From Aquatica leii (taxonomy: Eukaryota; Arthropoda; Insecta; Coleoptera; Lampyridae), in NCBI GenBank assembly GCA_035610365.1, contig CM069436.1, forward strand, positions 87,793,912-87,857,911: a DNA stretch of 64,000 nt, in the 5' to 3' direction. The translations under genes were made by a program, and so were the position numbers. A model generated the notes under the pieces. The model was not told the DNA's origin, ran no database searches, and saw only the letters and a program-made list of their open reading frames with translations. Shown here one piece after another: positions 34,020 to 45,060 of the stretch (its first letter is position 1; each line of letters opens with the position of its first letter).

Positions 34020-35660
34020 CCAAGTTTGAGAATGGTGATGAAACTCGACTTTCCAGTTGGTAGAAAAATAGTTAAATTTGATGCCAGAGTTGACGAACAG
34101 GTCAAGAATCGTAGAAGAAAGATAATCTTGTACAATTATACGTAGGACGTTGTAATGTCTGGTACAGGAGCTTTGTAAGAATTCTACTAGTCACCGCAGC
34201 TAAATCATCGTTAGTGATCACCCAGTCCTGTTGGAAAATGATTTGCAAATTTGTACGCGATCTTATTTGAGCATGCAAAGGATTATCTGTCGTCGGATGA
34301 TTGTCAGGAAACAGGGTGCAAACGACAGCTTTGATAGTTTTGTGTTCCGAGATTGTGTATCTGTCGCCATATTGGTCTTACGAGAGGTCAACCTGTAAAC
34401 TAACCCCCACGGGCTCGTTGCCAAGCTTTTTTCAACGAATTTTTGCCAGAGGAGCTTTTGATGGTGTTTTCTTAGACACTTTACCGCTCGCTTTTACTGA
34501 TATAACTTCGGGCTTCATCACGGTATACTGGTCCTAGCGTTTACGCGTATATAGTTTAAGTTATTTTCGCAAGAATTAAGAGTTATTTTAGTCAACTTAT
34601 CATCGACAGAGTTAGGACCGTAACACGAAGCACCACGTGGAAGATAAGTAAAAATTGAGCTAGCGATTGTCGTATTAAGACGAACGGGATTTATATAGTT
34701 CTAATCAAGGATTCTCTTAGGGAAAGGTGCGACGCGAGGGCCATCATAGGTTAATTCAAACCGTTTCAGTCGGTAATCACTTTCAATCACTTTTGGAACA
34801 ACGCACTAGCTTTAGATATTTTTAGAAACAGAAGGGGCGCCAAAGTAACGTCGGTGTTTGTTGAGCCTAAGCGACTAGAGAATAGGCTTATTAAAAGGTT
34901 AGTTAGAGGTTCAATAACAACACGTTCACCCGCGAGGTTCTCTACGTATCACCCCCGCTCATTCGTCAACAAGAAGTGCCAATCCGGCGATTTCGAGTTG
35001 AAGTCACTTTCTATTATATAACAGGAACATCTTTAAATTCATCGAGATGTTCGAGATGAACACGAACGAACACGAACATCGTCACTCTGCACCTAATAAA
35101 CGTCGACTATTGCCAAAGAGGCGTTTCCAACTGTAACCATCGATACTACAATAATACAGTCATTTGTTAAATGTAACCACTCGGACGGTTTTCTAGCTAT
35201 TGAACATAATATAGTCAAGTAATACGTACAGCATAGAAAGGAATACGGAAATTCTATCAAAGGGTATAGCCGCACTAGTGAGCTTATATCCTAAACTTGA
35301 ACTGAAAATGTATTGGCTTTTGGGTCAGTAGAATGCCAATGTCGTTGTCGGAAGAAAAACTCATAACTTCGAAAGTGGCAACTCGTGAATTGCAAAAATG
35401 TACTTGTGCAAACCTCAAAGTTAATTGAGTGTCTTGATTGTATATACTTTGGTATCGAGACATTTAAGGTACGCTGGACAGGTATTACAAGACGTCTTAT
35501 GTTTGACAACTTCACCTTTATGCTCATAACAAACGCAGTTAGCGTATGAAGAGTCTCGCTCCGTATAAGGGCATATCCCACATATTGCGGTGATAGTTTT
35601 TACACTGATTATAACTAACGACCATTTATAAAAAAAAACAACGATAAAGAACAAATAATA
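34020..35660 (-). mobile_element. R1-type LINE, copy 2, inverted and 3'-truncated
   Basis: Minus-strand reading starts in ORF1 with ICGICPYTERDSSYANCVCY and HKTSCNTCPAYLKCL, the second and third zinc knuckles (35421-35654). It continues into the endonuclease (NSRVATFEVMSFSSDND, then VSMVTVGNASLAIVDVY at 35093-35275) and reaches the RT fingers near 34080, where sequence parallels 62750-62900. It ends about 30 bp from the 3' end of copy 1, so the two copies face each other tail to tail. Confidence 0.7.
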
Positions 35661-36804
35661 AGCACATTTATTAATAACGCTTAACTACTAAACTTCAAAT
35701 TCTCAGAACTGCTCGTTAAAACCGATTGTAAAAACAACTTCCTTTTACGAAAGAACAAAGTCACCATTGATACCAAATTAATACTTTCAACCGAACCTTT
35801 CCCATAAACGGGACACTTCTTAGAATGAACGTTAACTAAATTCAAGTCTGCATCCTAATTACGATACACTTTTTAAGACACTCAATATCGGAACCGTTAC
35901 ACTTATCTTCTTATAATAATTTTTGTTAATTTTGTTATTTTTTAAAACCATACGAATATACGGCGCATCTATTCAATTTCTTAATTTTGACTAAACTTTG
36001 TTACTTTCATTGTTTCATTTTTACCGTTTGATCACTAAACTGCACCAGTTAAAGATACTTAAAAATTGTTCCCATTTGATGTTAAATTCGTTGACTGCTA
36101 CAGGTGCACTACCTCCACTTCCTCATGCGTCCAGATGAAACAGTTCTCTCCATCTCGCATCCGTCACCTTTCGTTCTCAACACCACTCAACACTCGAGTC
36201 CATACTCGAGTCCTCTCTCCGGTTCCCAAAAACAAACTAATCACATCACTCCCCCCTTTTTCCTCCCTATCCTTATACTACGTGTTTTTACTTATACAAA
36301 TGTTCTTTCTTATACTATTACTAGTATCTATCACTGCAATATGTTTGAAATAAAATACCAATAAAGGTTTGGGTTCCGGTTTCGGTTCTTGATTGAAATT
36401 AAGGTATTTGTATATTGTATTTATATATATATATATATGGCGCGGATGTCGAAGTCAAACCAATTCAAGTGGCGTCAAATGTTGGCATAGAATGCACTCG
36501 ACTACTAGGTAGGTTTCACACGTATGATTTTAAATACAGCACTCAAATTATAATAACTACGTTGATAATACAAAAAAATGTATAGAAGCATCTCTATAAA
36601 CGTCTAAAGACATATACATACAAGTGTAAAGAGCATTTACTATGGATATGTTGTACCTGGTACGGTTTGATCCATTTGTCGGCGTTGTATATCCAGCCAC
36701 AGCCAAAATTTAAAATTGTTATAACCTCAAATTTTTCGTGCACGTGAAGTTTTCTGTATCTATTTACTCAATCCTCAATCGTGTATTTTTAACAAATTCA
36801 AATT
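35661..36804 (+). other. Upstream region of TAF1B
   Basis: AT-rich, with a CT-rich block at 36100-36290 and a (TA)n run at 36421-36438. No coding frame is supported. Presumably it contains the TAF1B promoter and 5' UTR, but no clear TATA or initiator stands out. Confidence 0.4.
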
Positions 36805-39800
36805 ATGGCTGATAATATTACGTGTAACGTTTGCGGAGGCACAAGTTTTCACAAAGAATCTGGTTTTTACTACTGCAACGAATGCCAGACTCAATCGCAA
36901 GACATACAAGAGCGTGTATTCGCAATTGATGAAGATGCAACAGAACCAACGGCCAGAACTAAGAGTTCGAAAAAACTACGAACCGCAAAGAAGGTCGATG
37001 ATCGATTAACCAGTTGGGAATGTTACAACTATGTTCTAAGGGGCTTAGTCGACGAACTTATTCAATTGGGTGCAGACGTCAGTTTGAAGAAAACTGTTCA
37101 CGTTTTATGGTTTCGATATCTGCATAAGTTGGAAGTGACCAATTCGCCTAACGAATTTCCCAAGCTAAGTGCCATTAATTCAAAAACGTAAGTAAATTTA
37201 TTATTTTGTTTAATATCAAAATGTAAGCTGACCATCTGTAGATTAACGTATAAATTTTTTTTTAAGAGATGCAGAAATTATATACGGTAGATCGGCAAAA
37301 CGAAAAAGAGGTAGATCAAAGCGTACACCTTCTCCTAGTTCATCGTCAGAAGCTGTAACAGATTCTTCAGTGTCTCGTAGAGAACGTTCAAAAAAAAGAG
37401 TGAGTACCTCCACCTGTGTCTATGAAATATAATAAATTGTTATTATAGCGCAGCCTTGTGTTAGCAGAATACGATGATTTCAATGCCACTTTACAATCCA
37501 CAGAAACGTCTTTGCTAAACCAAAGTTTGGGAAGTTTGAAAAGTGACGAAACTTCGCCAAAGGATAAAGACAAGTATCTCCAGTACAATAAATACGCAAG
37601 AAAAGAATTACTAAAACACTTAACAAAGAATCACTTAAAAACTCATATAAAAGATGTCAACTCGACTCGTACTTGTCACAAACTTACTGCTAAGTCGTTG
37701 TCAACAAGCTATGTAGAAGGTCCGACCATTTTATCTAGAATGAAAATTTACGCTTTCCTGTATTTGGGTTTACTAATTAATAAGGATAATATTCAACTGG
37801 GGGATTTGATACGATTTGTGCGAGAAGGACGTTTAAGTTATCATTACATCGATCATTTTTTTCCCGAAGACCTCCATGAGAAATTAACTGGTATTAAAAG
37901 TTGGAACGACAAACAAGCATTTTTATCTCATTATAGAATGAGACGTACCACAGCACAACTAGCTCAGCTTTTAGACGTAACTACTTATGTGCCTATACCA
38001 AACCTATTGTATTTGTGTCGAAGATATTGCCACGAATTAAACCTACCTGGTTAGTTAATTTATATTTATTGCTGTAAGTGGCAATTGTTTTTCTTGCTTC
38101 GTATCATCTTTAGCAGTAGCCATAACTATGCTTCATTGTGTCGTTGTTTGAATGTTAGAATGTACTTCATTGCTTTCACTAATAACTTTCAGTGGTTTTT
38201 CAGATTGCAGCATGTAATCTTGCGTGGTCTTCAAGTAGTAAGCATGGCGGACCTGTAATCTTGCTGGTTATGCAGGATTATGGGCGCGATCTTTACCTTG
38301 ACGACAGTGTTCGATGTTTATCGTTGTTGGTGGTCTTGTCACAGATTCTTCCACCATCTCTATTAGTTGGACAGCGAAAGACGTTGACGCGACCGGTTCT
38401 GGTGGCCAATCGTAACTGGTGTTAAAATTGTGGGCCTGCTAGGCTCGTCAACAATTTTAATCGACGCTCTCGCATCGTGCTTCTTTTTAGGTAGAGGTGG
38501 CAGGACGATGGCAGTAGGCGTGGTCTTTAAAGTGGGCGTTGCGGCGGTGTTTTTGATGCTGGCAACGTTCGTTACGTCTTTCTCTCGAATGTGTTCGTTG
38601 AGCCGAGTGTTTTTGCATCGATTTGAGCATCTTCGATTGATCAGCCTGCATCTTCTATTGCTCTGCTCTAGAATCTTCGGGTGACGGTTTTCTTCGAAAA
38701 GTTTTTAAGGGCAACCCATATTCGTCGTGTGCTGAATTATATCTGTGTTCATCATTGTTGCTAGTAGTATTTTATAAATTAAGTTTAGAAGTGATTTTAG
38801 AAAGTTATCCGAAACCTCCTACGATACCAGAATCTAAAACGTCGTTGAAATGAACATTGTTCAAAATAATCATCAACGCAACTTATTCAGGAAAGAAGAA
38901 ACGGCGCTAAGGAGTTTAAAGGTCGATCTTCGTATTTAAAGCGGACTAACGAAATGGACAGTGCAACTAGATAAAAAATATTAGCAGGCTACATACGAAA
39001 CTAGACATAAAATGGACTTTAGCAACGTAGAAATAATAACTACCATTAAGAATTATGAGAGACCGAGGGAATCCATAACGATAGAAAAGAACAAAATCGC
39101 CAACAGAGAAGAGGGGTATAATCTCTCATAGTCAATGGAGTAAGGTAGACGCGGTTAATTGCATACGAGGCATATATAAGAAAAAGACCAAACGACAGAG
39201 AATTTGTTCACAGTTGACACACGGCGAAATCTGTAAGAAGATATCAGTAATAGTTAAATTGTACTTGGAAGCCTGCGCAGTGCTACCGCACCGAATTCCG
39301 ATGTTCCTCTTTTCTACGATTTTCTCGAATCCATCTTTCGTGAATAGGGTAGAACTCCAGATACTGTAGGATGCTGCTTGTCTTTCTTCTTTTCGTAGAT
39401 GTCTTGAAGTATATAACCGTTCAATCTTGAAGTTTGGTTACCGTGTCGCTGATGAATTTGGCTGTTTGACGTTTTGGTCATCATTTCGTGACTTTCAGAA
39501 GATTCCTTAAACTGTTTTGCTTCCTCTAGGGTTGAAGTATTTATATTAATTGCTCGCTCCTCTTCATTGTTTCTTAACGTTTCGGTTGACCGGTCTTTGA
39601 ATAAATGCGTCCATCTTTCTTGATCTTTATCGCAAGGGACCTAAGCAACAGTCTACTCAAATTAGTCGGAGAATCAGAACATTACACTAATTTTATCGAC
39701 AAGTTACGGAGTATGAGTGCAATCTACGAATATACTGGTAACAAAATCTCTATAGACCACGCTTTGGAACTGATTCATCAACACCTGTAGGAAGAAGACA

Positions 39801-42800
39801 TAGATAGGACACTAACCGACTTGATACGCTTTTGCACGAAGTCTACAGTCTTTCCCATTTGTAAACCAATACATTAAACGCGTAATTACACTACCATCCG
39901 ACGCAGAAACTAGGAGTGCTCTACTGAAGAATGGATACCATAGTACGGACATTCTCAACGCGATTCGAAGACAACCGACGGATAGACCAAGGCAAGAAGA
40001 TTCCAGAGCAATAGCATTCTTACAATACATTCAAGGATGCACGGACAAAATAGGAAGACTGCTCAAGAGGAATGAAGTAAACGTGGTCTTCAGTGCTAAA
40101 GAGAAGATGTCAGCTCTGTTCTTGAAAGCCAAAAAACCCAAGAAGATACTTCAAGATCACGGAGTCTACAATATTCTCTGCTTCTCTGTATACATAGGAC
40201 AGATCGGAAGGAAGATCAACATCAGGCTGAACAAACATATTCTAGACACGAATAGCATGAGATCGGGGGTAGCAGAACACTCCCAGAGTATGCAGTCGGC
40301 TTTGACGGAAACAGGACTATTTAAATAGGGACAACGCAATAGTTTCCTTCTACCTGGAAGTATTTATTTGAAAACTGGTCAATTGAAACTGTACGAAGCA
40401 GTCCCTAGGAGAAGCAAAGCAGTTTCAGGAATCTTCGGAAGAAGGCCAAATTCATTAGCGACTCAGTAACCAACCCGGAAACCAAACTTCAAGATTGGAC
40501 GACTGCCGCGAAAGCCTAAAAGCAGGAATGTGTAGCCGGCACTACCAACTATAGTCTGTTTTTCGTGCCCTCTACATTCTTTAGGGATCGCTTGACGTTT
40601 CTGCCGTTTGATTTCCAGTTTAGAAGTAGTATCGTCATCATCACCCACAGCAGTTTTTCCGAGACATTCGATCTTTTGTTCTAGTCCTGAAAAATGGCTG
40701 TAGTTTGTCGGACATGGTCTTCTCGATAAGGCATTAGCGTCTCGATGACCGCTTCCGGCACGGTCAATCTAAATTTTGCCTTTTCTTGTCAAAGGTTTGG
40801 CAATATTGACAAATTCGGGTACAAATCGTGTAAAGTAGATGCACAACCTAAGGCAACTGCGAACCTGATGCTTGTCGATTGGTCTTGGCTATGATTGCAC
40901 TGCTCGGACTTTTTTTGAGTCAGCCTCTACTCCATCTCTAGATACAACGTGGTCAAGGTATTGCATTTCTTTCTTAAATGCGTTGAACTTCTTTGGGCTA
41001 AGCTTTAGATTTGCTCTACATGGTGGTTGGAACACTTCCTTTAGGTTGTTCAAATGTTAAATGACCTTCCAACTACAACCACGTCGTCTAGATAAACCAG
41101 GTACTTCTTCCCAGACAGTCCTTGCAAGATAGTCTCCATCAAATGCTCAAACGTCGTAGGAGCGTTACACACGCCAAAGGGTATAACCGTATACTGTCAA
41201 TTCTCGGTAAAAGGTAACTGTCTATTTTAGTCACTTCGTTAAGTCTATGTAAAACCTCGTTGATGCATCCTTCTTTTTTAGTAGTACCACTGGGGACGCT
41301 CATGGACTGTTTGAAGGTTCAATCGTACTTTCTTTTTCCATATCCGTAATTATTTGTTTGGCTTCTTCGTTCTCGTTTTGTTTTGTCAAAAGAAGTGGAT
41401 GTTGTGCCTTACCACGTCAGTTTTTTCTTTGCAAACATCTTGATACATCATTTAATTTTAGCCAGCTGGTCTTGACTGAGGTTTTGGCGTTTGAAGATAA
41501 AATTGTCTAATAGATGTTGTGGGCACTTCTTCAGTCACGTAGCTTCACTAGAATTCACGCATCTCACAATTTGAGATACTGGTGTGCATTGGCGTACCAC
41601 GAGCATCTTTTTCAATGTTACTGGATCTGAGATCAAGATCTTTACTGGCATTGTGTTTTGTATTCGTACTAATGTTCTTTCAACTAGTACTTCCTTTTCA
41701 ATCTACTAGCCCTCCATTCGTTTGATAGCGCCAATGTAGTCTTCCCGGGAGTTTCCATACAGGCGTGCCATACTTTCAGTTCTTTCAGTCACAATCACGT
41801 CTTCACTCAATAAAACTCGTTGCCATCCTCTGACGAATGAAAAGGAATTTTTCACCGTCAATCTTAAAGACATCGTTCTTTATATCCAAATGGAACGCAT
41901 ACTTTTTTATAACGTTCATTTCCAGGATAACTTCTTTCGTGATGTCGGCTACCAATAGTTGTTGGTCGAGTACCCAATTTCTCAAACTATTCGACTTTCG
42001 TTCTATTCGGTCGATCTGTTCTAGTTTTCCGGATGCTTTTCTGGTCTTGACGAAACTTTGAGCATCTCTCCATCTCGTTTCTAATCGTGAAATTAAGAGT
42101 TCGCAATTTCCATGAATATGGGTAGGAACAGTCTACAAGATTCCAAGCGGTTCTCCACGTAAGGCCACTATTAAAGACGTCGTTTCAAGTATTAGGTTGT
42201 GGTGGGTTGACCATGGAACTTTTTCATCAAAATCCAGTGACACTTTTTTTACCGTGAAACTTAATTTGATTTCTCTTCTTCAAGCAGTTTCATTCTGTCT
42301 TCTAATTGGTCCTCTACTTCCTTTATTTTGTCATTCATAAATTCGCATATTCTCTTAAATTTAACATATCTACTTGAGTTTCCTCTTGCACCATTTTAAT
42401 TCGCGAACGAATCAGTTGTTTATTTATACAATATCAAGTTACCGAGCATAAGATCACCCCACACCTGACACTAATGTAACGGATTTTGAAACTAATTTAT
42501 TTAAACTAACTATTTACACGTAATTTAGATTTATTAAATGTAACTAATTTTTACTATAACTAACGCTAACACTAGTAGAATGTATAATTAACGATATTTA
42601 AGAAGTAACTTATATATGACTCACTCGATATTTGTAAAGATATAATTGCATTGTTTCCGTTTTTCAGACGAAGTGTGGGGATATTGTTTAAATTTAATAG
42701 CGAAAGTTACGCCAAACATGAAGCTCACCGCCAAGTCTACGCGTATGCCTAATTACGAAGGACGCGTACTCTCCTTCATCATGTTTGTATTAAAAATGAT

Positions 42801-43962
42801 GTTTAGCTTGGACGGTGAAACGGAACATCACATGTCGCAGTTTGCTCAAAAGATCAACGACAATACAGCAAATGAAACTATGTTCGTCTGGAACGACTGG
42901 ATGTATTACATACACTATAGAAAATTGATATTAACGCAACACCACTTTCCAACAAACTATAGCGATAACCCACTACCAGTAAACCCCGAATTATCCACGA
43001 TTTTTTTAAACAACGATTACATGAAAAACGAAACCGAGGTCAAATTGAATCGAGAATCAGACGTTATAAAGACCTTGTTAGAAAAGTTTCGAGATACACA
43101 TTGCCAGTTGCCGCAAGAATTAACATTATCATCAACATTAACACCATTCCGCACGTATTCAGAAACTTTGCGAACCTCGCACGTTGTCCAGGACCACAGG
43201 TATTTGACTGATGTTTTAGAACAGAATTTCTGCAAACATTCTTTAAAATTTTTAACTTCCCCGTTTGTATATTTGGACGAATTATACAGCGACTGTAAAA
43301 TATTGTTGAAACACCGAGGCGCAAATAACAGAATAAATATAATAAAGTTTAAAAATCTGCAGACGGAAAGAGCGTTATGGAGGAAACATGCAAAAAAAGA
43401 AATATTCGTAAACACTTCTGTGAAAACTGTTTCGGTCGACGACAAGGAGGTAAAAAAACGGTGTAATAATCTGGAAGATACAGTCACCAAAAGAAACACT
43501 AGAGGTATTTTGAAAAATTTTAACGCGCTTAATAAGTCTTCTTTTATAAAGCATAAAAAATATTTAATCGAAGCGTTTAAACAAAAAACGAATGTTATTA
43601 GTAATGCAACTTCATCGTTTAATAGTAGCAGACTTTCTACTCAAGAAAGGATTGATAAAACATTGTTAACTGTGCATTATAACCCTTACGAAAGGTATTG
43701 GTTAAAAAGTTTAAATGTTAATTCGGTTTCGAATAAAGAGTTTTTAAAATTTCTTCATACGTTTCCTAAACCGTTTCGCGATCTTTTGACGGAATGTGCT
43801 CGAATAACCGAGCAAGATACCAAGGAACTATTTGACGAATTCAACGACGTGGAAGTGTATCTTTGTTACGTGGCGAAAGTTTGCGATTCGGACAAGCGTC
43901 GTCATAAAGTGGCCAATCGAGAGCTTTTGTGTCTTATAAACAAAGCCACTAAAGCCTGGTGA
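36805..43962 (+). CDS. TAF1B: TAF1B, RNA polymerase I TBP-associated factor subunit B
   Basis: TAF1B (yeast Rrn7) is the TFIIB-like subunit of the Pol I selectivity factor SL1 and works at rDNA promoters in the nucleolus. Coding exons are 36805-37187, 37267-37399, 37449-38049 and 42668-43962; they join in frame to 803 residues. The N-terminal zinc ribbon has Cys7, Cys10, Cys24 and Cys27 (CNVCGG...YYCNEC). Exon 2 encodes a basic, Ser-rich linker (KRKRGRSKRTPSPSSSS). Exons 3 and 4 hold the cyclin-fold region, including TILSRMKIYAFLYLGLLINK and the junction LNLPG|DEVWGYCLN, then MPNYEGRVLSFIMFVLKMMF. Introns are 79, 49 and 4618 nt. The frame is open throughout, so the gene looks intact. The 5' UTR was not defined. 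Confidence 0.92.
38190..38690. other. Unassigned GC-richer block in TAF1B intron 3
   Basis: Two open + frames (38192-38425, 38430-38684) and an antisense frame with KMLKSMQKHSAQRTHSRERR lie here. None resembles a family I can name. It may be part of an element whose other parts are lost. Confidence 0.3.
38900..39590 (+). mobile_element. PLE 3' part: endonuclease tail and terminal repeat
   Basis: The + strand gives RHKMDFSNVEIITTIKNYER, then PRESITIEKNKIANREEG, the C-terminal part of a PLE GIY-YIG endonuclease. The following 300 bases (ACACACGGCGAAATCTG, AAGATATCAGTAATAG, TTTTCTACGATTTTCTCGA) parallel 56095-56220 downstream of the PLE endonuclease there. They are therefore probably the family's terminal repeat. 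The next PLE copy begins about 15 bp later. Confidence 0.62.
39605..40460 (+). mobile_element. PLE with RT core lost and GIY-YIG endonuclease
   Basis: The + strand starts with LLKLVGESEHYTNFIDKLRS and IDHALELIHQHL (39605-39790), which is PLE RT before the catalytic core. LTDLIRFCTKSTVF and FPFVNQYIKRV follow. It then passes directly to LPSDAETRSALLKNGYHSTD and FLQYIQGCTDKIGRLLKRNE, the connector region. The endonuclease comes last, with HGVYNILCFSVYIGQIGRKI, NIRLNKHILDTN and GVAEHSQ (40083-40328). The Y-I-G of GIY-YIG is present. The palm with YVDD is missing. With the piece just upstream this makes a tandem PLE layout, common for the group. Confidence 0.72.
40650..42420 (-). mobile_element. 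Ty3/Gypsy-like LTR retrotransposon fossil
   Basis: Minus strand. A Gag-to-protease region with WVLDQQLLVADITKEVILEM lies near 41.8-42.3 kb. An RT region at 40.87-41.35 kb has YLVYLDDVVVV and LKLSPKKFNAFKKEMQYLDH. It is heavily broken, with no paired LTRs recognised. It lies inside TAF1B intron 3, next to a PLE. Age is likely old, judging by decay. Confidence 0.7.
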
Positions 43963-44529
43963 AGCTTTATTGTTCTATCATTATTTGTTATTTTATAAAT
44001 TGGTTAGTAATTTATCTTGAGCGGCGTATTATTGATCCTTTTCAACTTTGAAAATCCATCATAAAAATCCAATAATCCTTCTCTTTCGCGGTTTTCAAAT
44101 CGTGGCGGAAACGCCGTGTAATTCATGGGAATCTTATAGTGTGTACTTATGGACCGTGTTTGGTGTTTGGCGTGGACTTACTGTGGTAACACCGTGTTTA
44201 AATACTGTGGTTTCTAGACCGCGAGCCTTGTAAGGAGAGAATTAATTTTCGTTTGGAAGCCGGACTTGATCGATGCTATGAACGGTATTTTAAATGGAAC
44301 TTTCTGTATATTATTACATTTTTAAATTCCTCGGTGTACGGTTTGGGCGTAATTTGACATTTTCCGCAAAGTTTGACGTTTGCCATGCTTTAAGCAATTC
44401 ATGATATCTCTGAAACTTACAAACTTTACAAAATAAAATTTGTCGCACAGAAGACGCGTTTTTTGTATTTAAGACAAAACTTCCTAACTCATTGACTTTC
44501 AAGGACATGATGAACTGCTAAACTCGGCA
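43963..44529 (+). other. TAF1B 3' flank with a diverged repeat
   Basis: Follows the TGA stop. An AATAAA is at 44432-44437; whether it serves TAF1B is unknown. The block 44095-44220 resembles, in inverted orientation, 56860-57080 upstream of SPEF1. Confidence 0.4.
44095..44220 (+). repeat. GTGT/CTGTG-rich repeat, copy 1
   Basis: Contains CGTGGCGGAAACGCCGTGTA, TATAGTGTGTACTTATGGAC and ACACCGTGTTTAAATACTGT. The minus strand of 56860-57080 has CGTGGCAGTGGAGACACCGT, TACTGTGTGTTTATTCCATT and further ACTGTG phrases in parallel order. No coding role is claimed. Confidence 0.4.
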
Positions 44530-44539
44530 AACGTCATGT

Positions 44540-45060
44540 GGGTATGACGCTACCCCCACGCGCTAAAACACGCCTTATCAAACTACCCCTACTCTAGGAC
44601 ACGCCCGCATACTCGGGTTTATAAGGAGCTTGAAATAGCCAGGAAAGTATTCTCTGTGCGGAGTTTCACCACCCTGGAAAGAATCAACCACCCCGAGACG
44701 GAGTTTTCTATAGCACGTTCTGAGGTACTCTCACGTTCTACGCCGGAGTTTTATTACAGCCCGAACGGATCGTTACAGTCACGACTCCAGATGGTACGCA
44801 CGGAAACCGCCCGTAAACGGCGACAGTGGCGTAACACCTTCAGAGCGGTCGCCGTTACTGTCAATGGTCACGCCACTGACACCGCATCAGCGACCACAAG
44901 AGTGGAGCCTCGCTCCCATCGCTCTAGTGTCCGCTACATGGACTGTTCAAACAAATCGCTCCATCCGCTTGACCCACGCCGTCATTGCATTGTGTAGATA
45001 CGTTCGATTTGTAAATAGCATGTATATATTAGCTCGTAAATAAAAAACCGCATAAAAACA
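44540..45060 (+). repeat. 5' LTR of the Ty3-like fossil
   Basis: Matches 47545-47885 in the blocks named in the parent entry. It is longer than the 3' LTR, with extra sequence around 44770-44940. The exact outer border is uncertain. Confidence 0.6.

Larger units (their letters stand above)
38050..42667 (+). other. Intron 3 of TAF1B, 4.6 kb, filled with retroelement remains
   Basis: Donor GTTAGT at 38050, acceptor TTTTCAG ending at 42667, phase 1 (G|AC gives Asp). It carries two PLE pieces and one Ty3-like fossil. The part at 38190-38690 is less AT-rich, but I cannot assign it. Confidence 0.88.

Noticed and set aside
35421-35654. A small Cys-rich frame with a hydrophobic start, resembling a secreted peptide or toxin-like gene
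   Set aside because: It lies directly upstream, on the same strand, of LINE endonuclease sequence, and its CNTCPAYLKCL-type spacing fits the zinc knuckles of R1-type ORF1. It is part of LINE copy 2.
43017-43499. A 160-codon minus-strand frame
   Set aside because: It is the antisense shadow of the well-supported TAF1B exon 4.
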